From Trichodelitschia bisporula (Eukaryota > Ascomycota > Dothideomycetes > Phaeotrichales > Phaeotrichaceae): a DNA stretch of 64,000 nucleotides. Below the pieces are notes generated by a model. The model was not told the DNA's origin. It ran no database searches and was given only the letters and a program-made list of their open reading frames with translations. The translations under genes and the position numbers were made by a program. The DNA lies in contig ML996691.1 of assembly GCA_010356995.1 (NCBI GenBank), positions 283,299 through 347,298 of the forward strand. The letters run 5' to 3'. Position 1 is the stretch's first letter, and every line of letters starts with the position of its first letter. Positions 46,793-59,600 of this stretch are shown piece by piece.

Positions 46793-47807
46793 ATGTCCTC
46801 GCCGCGCAAATCCCCGACGCCCCCGCCCCCGATCCCCATCTCCGTCCCCGCCACTAGTTCTACGGACAACACACTCGCCCCCTCCCGCGCTTCCCTCTTC
46901 AGCATGTCCACCACACCCCCCACCCCACCCCCGCGTGGCCGCCCCCGCGCCGACGCTATATCGATCCACCTCCCCCCCCTCCCGCAGCCCTCGCCATCCT
47001 CGCCCTCCTCGTCCCTCTCCCACCCGCCCGCCCTCCGCACGCCACCCCCCCGCCGCTTCAGCACCTCGAAAAAGGACCTGACCGCCATCGAGGCACAGAA
47101 GGTGATCACGACGTGCGACTTCATGGCGGGCATGAACGGGCAGACCGAGGACGTGCTGTGCGAGCTAGAGCGGCTTTTCGGGATGGATGGGACGGGGTGG
47201 ACGAGTAAGAGCCAGAGGAATACGATGGTTTGGAGTGGGGCGGTGTTGGAGTTGCAGAAGAAGCTTGTTGAGGTTGGGTAAGTTTCATAGGTTAGACTGA
47301 GTGAGACGCAAGGCTGATGGGTACAGGTTCAAAAATCTCGATTGGTTCCGTGCGCAGGATGGGAAGGAGCGACTGAGGGCTATGCCCCCGCTGGGCGAGC
47401 CGGTGCCGGAGATGCCGGAGTGGTTGAGACTGGAGTATGTTGTTCCTGAGGCGGTTCCTGACCTTTCGAAGATGCCGGGGGGGTATCAGGAGGAAGATCA
47501 GGAGGAAGATGAGTGGGAGACTTCGGAGGAAGATGGCGAGGGAGAGAAAGCGAAGGACGACAAGGAGAAAAAGAGCACGACGGATTGGAAAAAGATATGC
47601 AGCGACTACGGAAAACAAGAGACCAACGACAACGAAGGGAAAGCGATCAACGGCGACGAAGAGAAAGCGATCAACGGCGACGAAGAGAAAGAGGCCAAGC
47701 ACGACGAGGAGAAAGAGACAAAGCACGACGAGGAGGGAGAGGCCAAACAGGATGGCGAGGAGCCTGTTCCGAAGTCGGCGGTTGATGGAAAGGGTACGAG
47801 TGTCTAG
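46793..47807 (+). CDS. Uncharacterised fungal protein with acidic/Lys-rich tail, 321 residues
   Basis: Exons: 46793-47277 and 47327-47807 (GTAAGT...GTACAG). Splicing joins KKLVEVG|FKNLDWFRAQDGKERLRA. The N-terminal ~95 residues are Pro/Ser-rich. The likely folded core is DLTAIEAQKVITTCDFMAGM, then EDVLCELERLFGMDGTGW and the junction block through PEMPEWLRLEYVVPEAVPDL. The C-terminus is Glu/Lys/Asp-rich with imperfect repeats of EEKxxxxDE from a 15-18 bp DNA repeat near 47640-47740. I do not recognise a named family. The core looks conserved rather than random, and both splice sites are canonical. Confidence 0.65.
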
Positions 47808-47967
47808 GGTCGAACACCAGGTTATGACCGGGATACTGCAAAAATGAACCATCTCTGTCACGTAGCCTGAACGCCGCGATGGCGACTCAAGGATCATCAT
47901 TCCATAACTCCATAGCAAGGAAAAAAAACAGCTTACATGGATATCCGTCCGCGTCGTGACAAAATCA

Positions 47968-49492
47968 TCAAAAATCCGTAGCCATCCCCTCCCCCTCCTC
48001 CCTCGGCCTCTTCTCATCCTTCAACAGCCCCGCAATAAACCCACGGAAATACTCCACATACGGCTTCAGACTCGTCTTCTCCCAGTCCTGCACGCGCTTC
48101 TCCCCTTCCTTCTCCTCCTGCCCACACTCCGCATCCCACGCCTCAATCTCATTCAACAACCCCGTCACCGTCGGCACGCCAAACGGATCAAACTCCTCCA
48201 CCCTGCGGGGATCAATCGGCACGCACACCCGCCCTGTGCCAGGGTGTACAACGAACGGGCTCTTGAGCAGATGGTTCAGCTTCTTGCTCACCTCGGCATC
48301 TAAGCGCGGGTAAGTGTACTCCAGGATTATCCCTAGCTTTGCCTCTAGCAGCGCACCCGTGTCCAGGGTGCTGCTACCGCCTGTCTTGGCCACCGCGTCG
48401 ATGTCAGCCCATTTCGACGCGCTGCTGCGCCCCGGCGCCGCGGCCCACTTCTTGCGCAGCGCCTCGCGGAGCCCAGCGTCGGGGAGCGCGTCGAGCAAGC
48501 TTGCGGCCCGCGTATCATCCGCCCACGGGTCCTGGCCGAGCAGTATATCGGTTGAAAACGGCTCACGCAGCAACCGTAGGGAGCGCTCCAGATGGGGGTG
48601 GAGAGGCCGCTTCAGCGTGAGTTTTTTCTCGCCGCCGCGGAGTAGCTCCAGCGCGCCGGCAATGGCCTTCCTTCGCGTATCGTCGAGACACCGGGCGCGC
48701 GCGTCGCACACCCACGCGTGCACGCCGCGACGGCCGGAGTACACCCACAGCACGTGGCGGAAGCCGAAGTCATCCCTAAGGGCCGCATCGAGGACGCGAA
48801 TCGCATTCGTCATCCACGTCCAGCACTTGGGGCAGATATTCGCGCCGGTGCAGCATGTGCGGATCGGATCATAATCCGTGAGATCGATATCGAAGACGAG
48901 TTCCTTACTTACGGGCCGGAAGAGGCTGGCCTTGCGGAGGGTTTTGCGGTCGCGTGGGTTGGAGGAGTATACGGGGCCTATTTCGAAGCGGGACGGGATC
49001 ATGGATATGCATTGCTTGCGGAACAGGTCCGCGGTCGGGAAGGATTGGTAGCGCACGTAGATGTCGTTGGGGAGGGTGAAGGCGAATTCGCGGTGGGCGA
49101 AGTCGTCCGATGGGACGGGGGAATGGTTGAGCCATTGGAAGAGGTGGCGGTAGGGGAAGAGGCGCGCGTAGAAGGCGCGCATTACGTCGGGGTCGGTGAA
49201 GCGGGCGGGGGCAGGGCTGAGGAGTGTTAGATATTTGTTCGATGTGACGAGGTGTTACTCACGCTTCCTTCTCCTCTTCCTCTTTCTGCGGCATGCTGGA
49301 CGTGAATTCATCGTCGGAGTCCGAGTCGAGCATATCCTCCATGGCCTTGAGGTCATCCTCCGTGGGGACCGCCGCGCCCGCAGTGGAGGGAGGTTCTTCG
49401 GGTGCGACTTCAGGCGCAGGAGCATCGGGCATATCGATGTCTACACTGGGCGTCGAAGCCCCTGAAGACTCTTCCGACGATGTCGCAGACAT
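47968..49492 (-). CDS. pri1: DNA primase small (catalytic) subunit
   Basis: This is the catalytic subunit of the DNA polymerase alpha-primase complex that makes RNA primers at replication forks. Exons: 49492-49263 and 49216-47968 (GTGAGT...CCTCAG); 492 residues. Splicing gives EKEAPAPARFTDPDVMRAFY. The N-terminal ~75 residues are acidic and disordered. The core has YRHLFQWLNHSPVPSDDFAH and REFAFTLPNDIYVRYQSF. The metal-binding Asp pair is in ELVFDIDLTDYD, the zinc-binding site in CCTGANICPKCWTW, and the signature WVYSGRRGVHAWVCD follows. The C-terminal helix region (LKPYVEYFRGFIAGLLKDEK) is as in the family. It is divergent from the Bles03-type gene. Confidence 0.96.
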
Positions 49493-49879
49493 CTTATGAG
49501 GAAATAAGGCGGGGTAGTGGAGTATCGTGAAGCCGACGAGAGAACGGATTGCGGGTCAAAAGTTCAGTAAAGACGCGTCGCGTCAAACTGAAGTCCAATT
49601 AAGAGTGCCGGGGTGCGCGTTGTGGCGCGTCAGGGCGGTCGGGCAGGGCAGATTTAAGGTTTGGTTGGGCGTTGCCCCTCATCCGCTCCGGCGGTCGTCC
49701 CTTGTCACTAACCACGCGGAGATCCACCAGGGAATAACAGCCTTGCTATCGACCAGGAGGGAGATATCCTTGCACCCACGAATTGTCGTTTACGTTGTGC
49801 ACCTTCGTCTACGCTGCACGCGGAGAGCCTAGGACTAGCGCATCGCACCTGGCTCGAACCATGAGCCTTGCATGCGATA
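49493..49879. promoter_or_regulatory. Divergent promoter region, primase / Bles03-type gene
   Basis: Only 387 bases separate the two divergent ATGs, so the genes probably share regulation. It contains ACGCGTCGCGTC near 49573-49584, including an ACGCGT core of the type bound by MBF-like G1/S regulators in yeasts; functional relevance is unproven. Confidence 0.5.
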
Positions 49880-51120
49880 ATGTCGTCATCAGTGGAGGAA
49901 GTTGACTTCTCCGATGACTCCAGCTTCTATGGTACAATTTCGTCATCCATTTCCGTAGGCCTTTATACTTATGATTCTAGGCAATGAGGACACCAAAAGA
50001 GAGCTAGAGCGCCAGGTCGAGAGTTATGATGTCAACTCCTACTGGGAACTTCATCCCAGAATGATCAACACCATTGCCCAGAAAGGAATCGAGCAAGAAA
50101 AAATCGAAGCTTTGAAGAAAAAACACATCGAAAAGGAAGCCCTCGAGATGAAGTCTGAAGAACGTCATGAGATCAAAAAAGAGCACCCTGATGTCAAAAC
50201 TGAAGAATACCCCGAGGTCAAAATCGAGAAACCGCACAAAAGGTTCAAAATAGACCCCGCAGCCGCGCAAGACGACCTTTTCGACCCACTTGCAGGCCAA
50301 TTCTGTGCCCGCCAGCTTTCCGAGACTGTAGCCGAATTTATCAAACGTGTACAACCGGGTGAAAGCGCGAACGTCGGTCCATGGCTCTGGGTTCATAATC
50401 CTCATTGCCCCAAGGAGTACCGACGTTCGCCTGGCACGGCAGCATTCATTCAGAAAGGCACACGCATGCTTCGTGACTACCTCGAAGTGCGGTCGCTTTT
50501 AATGTCTGAGCAGGGTGCGCAGATTGAAGCTCAAGTAATGTCCCAGTTACGGCCGCTGCAGAACACGTTGAGGCAGGATATCTACAATTTGGCGAAGCAA
50601 GAGAGAGTCACGCACGGCAAGGTCAGTCTTCAATATCGTCATGCTCCACCTGTACGGAGACTAAACAGCGCAGTGGATGCTCTTTCCATCCGCCAGAGAT
50701 GTTCTCTCGACCTGGACCAGAGTCGCTGAGGCAACTGTCGCGGGCAAGCTCGGCACAGGTTCCAAAGTTGCAGCGTCAACCACAAGCAGCGACGGGTCAT
50801 ATCTCATTTGCATCTACACCGGAGACTTCAGCGACGAAGACGACGTCCGGCGTGTGTTGAAGGAGCTGGTTGACATGTCACTCGTGCCGCCAGGCGGGAG
50901 GGGAATCTACTACAAGGCCGACGCTTTGACCCATCTCAACATTCAGTCCAAAAACGAGTACGGGCTCAAGGCATCGATGTACTCTAGTAACGAGTTGCTG
51001 CCCTCCCACCCGAAGCCGAAGCAGTCGGGGAAGGAGCCTACGACACCGAAGAGGCAGCGGCAGTTGACGGGCTACTTTGGCAAGTCACCGGGGAAGTCTC
51101 CAGGGAAGCCAGGAGCCTGA
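49880..51120 (+). CDS. Bles03/DUF1917-family protein with C-terminal PIP-box-like motif
   Basis: Exons: 49880-49931, 49981-50621 and 50674-51120; 379 residues. Splicing gives DDSSFYGNEDTKRELERQVE and ERVTHGKWMLFPSARDV. The family (PF08939, Bles03) is recognised from VGPWLWVHNPHCP, GKWMLFPS, ATVAGKLGTGSKVAAST and YLICIYTGDFSDEDDVRRVL. Its biochemical role is not established. A charged Lys/Glu region (residues ~45-95, KKKHIEKEALEMKSEERHEI) precedes the core. The very C-terminus reads KRQRQLTGYFGKSPGK. QRQLTGYF at 51055-51078 fits the PCNA-interacting consensus Q-x-x-L-x-x-Y-F and is followed by basic residues. The neighbour is primase. Confidence 0.85.
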
Positions 51121-53602
51121 GATGAGCTCACTGATCTCGACAGTCGTTTACGTCTCTGCATGATGAGGCTTCTGTTCGTATGAACTTGGGACGGATTTCT
51201 TTTCTTGGAGCGTTCGAAGCGAGTAGATCTGTTCTCAGTTTACAAGCTGCTACGACGAGTTTGTCAGTGCGGAGGTAACGCGACAACACAAAGGCTCAAA
51301 TTCAAAGTCTACTCTGGTGGGAATGCCGCGTCTAATATACCCCTCAAGGACTGACGGTGACTCACCCTCTTGCGGGTTCGCTGTGGACACCCCCGCGACT
51401 CCGCACACTGCTCTTACTCGGCGACAACCGTTCGAACAAGATCCTTCCAGGAAACCCCAGAGCTCACACTGCCGCATGCCCCTATCGCCTTCCCCTTCAT
51501 CACCCCCGTTACTTCCCTTAAGTATGCCGCCTAAGGCATACCTGCCTGACACCGCAATCACTTACTCTTGTGACCTTTGACCTCGTGCAGCTACAAGCGA
51601 TCGAGCTGAATTAACTTCTGGTGGACAGCGCAGCATACTGGAAGGGCATCCCAAGCAGCATCTGTATCAAGCCGAGCAACTGGAATGCTTGGGACCGAAG
51701 AGGCATCCGAGACATACCCATTTAAATTTATATGCCGATCTCCCAGTTATCGGTAAGCAGAGGTGCGCCTCGAGGGCCCTTACGGCTGAGGTGGACAGCC
51801 AGAACGCCACGAAGTACGGATTTGAGGGCGGAATCACATTCTTCATACAGGGGAAGACCCCCACGCAGCCACATCGGCGCCGTCAACTATCACAGCAGCC
51901 CTGAGCCGCAAAGATGTCGATCTGTCATCGGAGGGACCCTTGGAACGTTCCGTTGCTCCGATGAGAAGGCAGGTGCTCCCACTGAGCATGCTGTATCGGG
52001 AAAGATATGCAATCAGTCACCTCGCATTTGATGTGAAGACCCATTTTTTATCGTGGGTCTCTTGAGACAACAACAAAGTATCGTTGTCGCGAGTCCTATC
52101 GTCAGCAGGATGGAGAATTGTGAGAATTCGAGTTGTTCTTTGCGACACTGCTTCAACTCTGATGCTGCTAGGTAGGACGCTTTTAAAAGATGAAGTCCTC
52201 TGGCTAGTTAAAGCTAGCCTGCTGAACGATGCGGAAAAGCGGAAGGCCGGGAGCTAGCAATTGGTTCCCGCAAGCCTTACGGTACACAGACCGCCCCGGT
52301 GGGGCCGCCGATCGTGGGAGTTCCCAAAAAAAGGCGCTTTAGCCGCGAAGCGCGAGGCGCAAAAGAGACAATTGCCAAGGATATGGCATCAACGTCAACC
52401 CTTCGTTCACGAGCACCCAAGAAACCAAGAACTCAAAGCCTTTTCGGTGCCGCTTATTTTGATATGGCATCTGATACCGCGGTGCCGGCTGTAATACGCC
52501 TCTCTAATACTGTAATAGGGCTGAAGAGCGCCCTTCCGACTTGATATCTATTTGCCCGAGGAAGTGAATCTACAAACCCCCTTCAACTGTCTCACCTTGC
52601 ATATGGTTGCTCATTATTTGATAGGCTTGTCATCATGAACGGCACTTGCTCTGCTCCGCTTCTTCGTTGCGTTCTCCAACCTCGAGGCAAAGTCTTTGGT
52701 GTCAATCCCTTTGCCCCCCTTCCCCCGCGTGTGCTGTTCTCCTAGTGGAGAACAGTGCCGCGTGTGAGAAACATGTCTCTCTTCAAATGATGAGAAGATG
52801 AACATAAGCTTGGCCAAGCACATCAATTCGGCCAGCCGGTGAACGTTGCCCGAAGAGTTCTTTCTCAGACGAGAAAGGATGCGATCGTGGGACCCACATG
52901 GCTTGCAACGCAGAGTACTCGATGCCTTGTGATAAGGAACGCAAAGCCTCGGCCCCAGTATCACCGACGTCTGCCTATGGCTCCTTACAACACCACACTG
53001 TTCTCTGTCCTCCGACTGTGGTAATGAGCCAAATTGATCGGCAGCCAACTTGCTCTTCGAGCAAAGGACACGGAAGGAGATGCAACGAAGATGCTCCTGA
53101 GCGCGGTATTTCCGCCCGTAAGACGCCCTCTGTTTTATGCCTGGCTCCCTGTGGCTCTGAACATAGCTGGCGTAACCTCCCCTGCTCCCCGCGACGACAA
53201 TTTCTGTCCGTGGAGATTCTCACGGGAAAGCGGGATGCCCCCCCACATCTGCTCTGCCATGGAGGAAGTTGGCGGCCACCAGCCTTGCGTCCTGCTTGGG
53301 GGGCACGGCCTGAACGGCTGTCCCGCTATGCAATGCCATACCAGCCACCATGTCATACGGGAGTGACCCCCCGGATGATTTTGATATCACCCCGTTCTTG
53401 TCCGACTCTCCTTTCTCCAACCTTCACGTTCCTTTGAGTGATCGACCATCCGACAAGCGCTGCTGAAGTGAGTGAACCTTCTTGCCCCAAGGCTTCCCAC
53501 TGCTAGTTAGTAAGACCCATCTTGAGTTGTCCATTCATTTAGTATTGCTATACCAAACCGTCTACTCTTTTACGACGTGTCCGTCTTCGGAGATGTCTAA
53601 TG
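51121..53602. other. Gene-poor 2.5-kb stretch
   Basis: No recognisable gene. A plus-strand frame near 52270-52544 has a basic stretch (VPKKRRFSREARGAKE) but no family match and no clear start; it may be a decayed piece. This stretch lies just before the glucan synthase pseudogene. Confidence 0.45.
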
Positions 53603-56600
53603 ATGCTTTCTTTCATCTTGCCACTCATTATCTACACTCACTTCATAATATGTCTTCCCTATCTTCCCGAGTAGGAAGACTACAATCTCAACCAAAACAA
53701 GTTCGCCAAAGACCGCACGGAATACTGGGGCAAGTGGGAGGATGACTTCTATCCCTCTCCCGAGAGCTGGCGCATGCCCTTCTACACGGTTGGTTGACCC
53801 TTCAATGGAGAGCAAAGCTAATGAGTGTCTAGATCTTTCTTGATAGATTTGTTAACGGGACCCAAGTAATGATAACATTAATGGCACCTCATTTGAGGTT
53901 GACGTCTTTTCGAACCAGCTCCGCGCAGGCGGGGATGTCCAAGGACTAATAGACACACTCGACTACCTTGAGGGCATGGGCATCAAGGTAGGTCATCCAT
54001 GTTACACTCAACTGAGCTAACACGTTGAAGGGAATCTACCTAGCCGGCAGTCCTTTCATCAATCAGCCGTGGAGTGCCGACTCCTACAGCCCACTGGACC
54101 TCACCCTGCTGGGCTTTCACTTTGGCAACATTACCATCTGGCAGCATGCGATCGACGAAATGCACAAGCGTGGGATGTATGTTGTGTTGGACAACACCAT
54201 GTCGACGTAAGGAACCCATGAAACTTTTGGATAGCCTCTGACACTCGCAGCATGGGAGACCTGGTCGGCTTCGAGGGATACCTGAATGAGGGCGCACCGT
54301 TTTCCTTCAAGGAGCACAAACACGTCTGGAAATCGGTGCGTCGCTACTGGGATTTCAAGCTCAGCGAGAAGGTGGTCGACTGCACGCCGCCGCGCTTCTG
54401 GACCGACAAAGGAGTACGCGTGGGTGCAAACGTTACCGATTAGCTGAAGAGATGTTTCGACAGCCACTTTGATCAGTATGGTGACGTCGCATCCTTCGGC
54501 AACTGTCCCGAGTGGCAAAAGAAGATCTCCAAGTTCTCGTCGGCGCAAGACAGGTTGCGCGAATGGAGTCCCTCGGTGATAGACAAGATCAAGCTCTTTT
54601 CTTGCATCGCTGTCAACATGCTAGATATCGACGGCTTCCGTATCGACAAGGCCCTCACTATCACACTGGACGCGCAGGCAGACTGGCCAGACTATATGCG
54701 AGAATGCGCGAAGAAGCTGGCAAAGACAACTTCTTCATTCCTGGTCAAATTGTCTCAGGTAATGGACTGGGCTCGCTGTACATCGGTCGGGGGAAGGAAC
54801 CCGGTATAGCATTCCATACAGTGGATGATGCATTTTCCGCTGGGCCTGACAGTGAACCCGACAATTACATTGGGAGCAGCGCCGCCGTTGACTCAGCTGC
54901 TTTCCACTATTCAGTGTACCGTGCCCTCACTCGCTTCCTCGGCATTGATGGAATCTACGGTGCAGATATGGACACCAGCGCGAATTTTGAGGAGGGCTGG
55001 TAGGATATGGTCCTTACCAACAACATGGTAAACATCAATACCGGCAAATTCGACCCCCGCCACCTCTACGGGACTACCAATCAGGACGTCTTCCGGTGGC
55101 CTGCGATCACAAACGGCACTCAAAAGAACATGGTTGGCCAATTCGTCACGACCTTGGTCATGCCTGACATTCCAATCCTGAACTAGGGCGAGGAGCAGGC
55201 CATGAAGGTCTTGGAGAATGCTGCCAGTAACTACCTCTTCGGACGGCAACCGATGTCATCCACCCTGGCCTGGCAACTTCATGGCTGCTACCGAGCTGGC
55301 GTGGAAAAGTACTACAACTTCCCGTCGGATGACGCCCTTTGGGCTTGCGAGGACCAGAATGTCAGCTTGGACCACCGGGATCCGTCTCACCTGAGCAGAC
55401 TGATCATCAAGCGCATTTACGAGCTTCGGGCAGCGTTCCCTGTCCTGAATGACGGGTTCGGACTGATTCAGCTTCCGAATCACACATTCAATATCACCTT
55501 GCCAGGCTCGGGCGGTACTGTCACCCAAACCGGTCTGTGGTCGGTGGCCTGTTACCGACGAAGCCATATTCAAGACTTCGCTGGCCAAGGAGCTGGGAAC
55601 TTGATGGTATGGTTGCTCTACGGGAACGAAAACAAGACGACAACATACAACTTCAATTGCTCCGATTCCAAGGCAGCCCTCATCGCAACATTCGAGGTGG
55701 GGACCACGGTGCAGAATCTCTTTTACCCATACGAAGAATGCAGCCTGACAGCCTCGTCGATCAACTTCCCTCTGGACGGCAACTTCACTGGAAGCAATGG
55801 ATGTCTTGACTCTATGGTGTTTCCCGCCTGGGGCTTCAAGGCCTGGTGCCCAAGTCCAAGTTCGTCGAAGCGGCGCCTGTTATCACGAAGCTCAGCCCAG
55901 GCCACGATCTCCGCCTGCTCAGCGACGGAAGGGCGGATGATGAAATCCACATCGAACTCGAGTTCTCAACTGAGATGGACTGCAAATCCGTCACTGACGC
56001 CATTTCCATCGAGTCCAATACAAGCGACGGCACGCCTCCGGTACTTGACAAGTCAAGCGTCAACTGCACAACGATGCCAGCTTTGACAGAAATGGATTTC
56101 ACTGCAAAGGTTGCGAGCGGATGGAAATTTGCGGGAAGCCTCACGAAAGTATCCAACGGCGTCCACCGCGTAACCATCAGGAACCCCTCTACAAAGGCAG
56201 GCAATGCAACCACCGGCTCAACGGACCACCTCCTCTTCCGTACGTGCAAGTTTGACAATCCCATGGTCTTCCCATTCGTGGCCAACTACTCATCCGAGAT
56301 GGTCCCCCAAGCGCCAAACGGAGATCTCTACGTCCAACACCCAGCACGCGGTGCAAGCAAATTCCGCTGCTCGCGTACCTGGGGCTCCAGCTGGACGGAC
56401 TGGATGGATTACACTGGCGCGAACTACACTATGCCGAAGAAAATGTGGAACGGCACGGATCAGCAAGCCTGGCATGGCGAGCACGTCACTTGCCAGTATT
56501 GGAGCAAGTTGGCTGGCAGCAGCCACCACCAGCAGGAGGGCGACCTGAACAAGGGAAATTTGCAGCAGCGTTTCCCGCATGTCTTCGTGCATGGCAAGTT

Positions 56601-59600
56601 CAATGAATTCGGCATTGATCAGGGCCTTCCGAGCGCCATGACAAGGCACAACCACAGCAAGGAGTGGACGTTCGATCTCATGGCTGAGATGCCTACGACG
56701 TTCCGGATGGTGTGCCAGAGCAGTCTCTGATGCTCGGCGATGTCGATGGCGACAATGTCCTCGATCGCGTTCCGCCTGGGTCTTTGCTCAAGAATGTCGT
56801 CAATGTCACTGATGTGCTGCCTGCGCTATACACTGGGTGGAAGATCGTGCTCCACGAAACAGTGTACAAGTATTCGTTGGTGCCGATCGGCTCGCAGTAT
56901 TCCCAAGTGGTCATGTTTGTCCTATTGTGGCTTCTGCCCACTCTTTTCGGGATGATATGTGTGTGGGTCTTCATGCGCATCTTCTACGGTGTCAAGTTCA
57001 ACAAAGTGGGTATCGAGAAGCGGCAACGCCTCGAAATCGCTCTTCCTTTCACGAAGGGGTTGGCAAGCACAAATTCTGTATCAGACGAAAAAGCTGTGTC
57101 CACCACAAGCCCAACGTCTGGGAGATGGACGCCGGAAGCCCAGACCGCCGGACAGTACTCATCACGACGATGGAGTACGACATCGAGGACTGGGGCATCA
57201 AGATCAAGATTGGCAGCCTCGGTGTCATGGCTCAGCTCATGGGCAAGAAGCTCGGCCATCAGGACCTCATCTGGGTGGTACCCTGCGTTGGAGGCGTCGA
57301 CTACCCCGTTGACCAGCCCGGCGAGCCCATGCACATCACCATCATGGACAAGGAGTACAAGGTTGACGTCCAGTACCACGTATTGAGGAACATCACTTAT
57401 GTCGTCCTCGACGCGCCAGTCTTCCGGCAACAGACTAAGAACGAGCCGTATCCGCCGCGCATGGACGATATGGACAGCGCCGTTTACTACTCCGCCTGGA
57501 ACCAGTGCATTGCGCAGGCTATCAAGAGGTTCCCTGTGGATATTTACCACTCGAACAATTACCACGGCGCTCTGGCCCCGTTGCATCTTCTCCCCGATGT
57601 GATTCCGTGCTGTCTATCGCTGCATAACGCCGAGTTCCAGGGTCTTTGGCCCATGCGGACGGACCAGGAGCGCACAGAGCTGTGCAAGGTCTTCAACATC
57701 GACGAGAGCATAGCAAAGGAATATGCCCAATTCGGAAAGGTTTTCAATCTGCTCCATGCTGGTGCGAGTTATCTTCGTCTCCATCAGAAGGGTTTCGGTG
57801 CGGTCGGTGTGTCACGGAAGTACGGCACGCGCTCATACGCCCGCTACCCCATCTTCTGGGGCCTCTCCAAGATTAATGCCCTCCCCAACCCCGACCCAAC
57901 AGACACAGCAGAGTGGAAGAAGGGCGAGAAGGTTGATCAGCGACGGTTGATCCGAGCCTGGAGCGGGAGCGTGGTGAACTCCGCATGCAGGCACAGAAGT
58001 GGGCCGGATTGAACGAAGACCCGACCGCGGAGCTCTTCGTCTTCGTCGGTCGGTGGTTGATGCAGAAGGGCGTTGATCTGATTGCCGACGTGTGCCCCTC
58101 GATTCTCAAGAACAACGATAAGGCGCAGTTGATATACATTGGCTCGGTCATTGATTTTTACGGTAAGTTTGCGGCGCTCAAGCTCGAGAAGATCATGCAG
58201 CTCTACCCGGGGCGCGTGTTCAGCAAGCCGGAGTTTACGGCCTTGCTGCCGTACATCTTCAGCGGTGCGGAGTTTGCCCTCATTCCTTCGCGTGACGAGC
58301 TGTTTGGCTTGGTTGCCGTGGAGTTTGGCTGGAAGGGCGCTCTTGGTGTTAGATCCCGCATTGGTGGTCTGGGGCAGAGTCAGTTCCTCCTCCTTTTCGT
58401 ATCTTCTCCTAACATATTCCAGTGCCGGGCTGGTGGTACACGATCGAGTCCATGACAACAAAGCATCTAACCCACTAATTCAAGCTCGTCATCAACGAAG
58501 CCCTCGGCTCGAAACCCGAAACCAGGGCCCTGATGCGCGCTCAGTCCGCGAAGCAGCGCTTCCCCGTTGCGGCCTGGGTTGAAAACTTGGAAATCTTGCA
58601 GTCCACGTCTATCAAGAAGAGCATGCAGGTGCTCACGAAGCCGCCGAGTCTTGCACCGCGCATGACGAAGAGTCCCAGGTTGCGCCCGGAATCGGTGGGC
58701 TCGCCGCAGTTGAATATCAAGTGGCCGGTTCCACCATCCGCGCTTTCGCCTGAGCTCATGACGCCTACGACTCCGTTGCCCAGTCCGGGAATTCCTAGTC
58801 CGGGGATGTCAAACCCGAGCAGCATTAATTCAAGTCCGACGACACGACCCTCGTCACCAAATTCTTATCTCAGTCCCCGGCTTCCGTCATTACCTGATGA
58901 CTCTGCGAGCAGTTTCTATGGCGCGGGATCGAATCTCTCACACCGGTCTTCGTTGCTGAGTTTGAAGTCCGTGGTCGGCCAGCGGAAAGATTTTGCGCTG
59001 CAGCAGGTCGATCCCTTCTTCAACGATACCTCCGGGCACTACTACCGCGAATTCGAAAATAGGCTCGAGGGTCTGGGACCGAAGAACCCGGAAGACACGC
59101 TCTGCATCGTGCTCTACATCAACAAGAGCGAGAAGAAGTGGGCGGCCGATTACCACAACGCGAAGCTCTCGCACTCGGACTCGAGTTCTGACTTGCGCAA
59201 AAACCTGCGCAAAGCAAAGTCGGACAGCAACCTCAAATCCTCCGCCGTATCCATCCGCACCGTCCGGAAACAAAAACGGCATTCGCGTCCAATCGGCCCA
59301 GCGCACGAATCCGTCTTCCACGAAGAAGAAACCGAAGACGAAGCCGAAGCCGAAGCCGAAAACTTCGAGCTCCCCCCCGACCACACGCCGCCAACTAGGC
59401 TCAATCGCTTCATGATGCGCAAAATCGGCTAATGGCCCATCTACACCATCTTCCTGGCCTTCGGTCAAATCATCGCCGCCAACAGCTACCAAATCACGCT
59501 CCTCGCCGGCGAAATCGGCCAAAAAGCCAACGTCCCGTACACCATCGCGTCCGTCTACGCGGTTACCAGCATACTGTGGTGGTTCCTCTTCCGCATGTGC

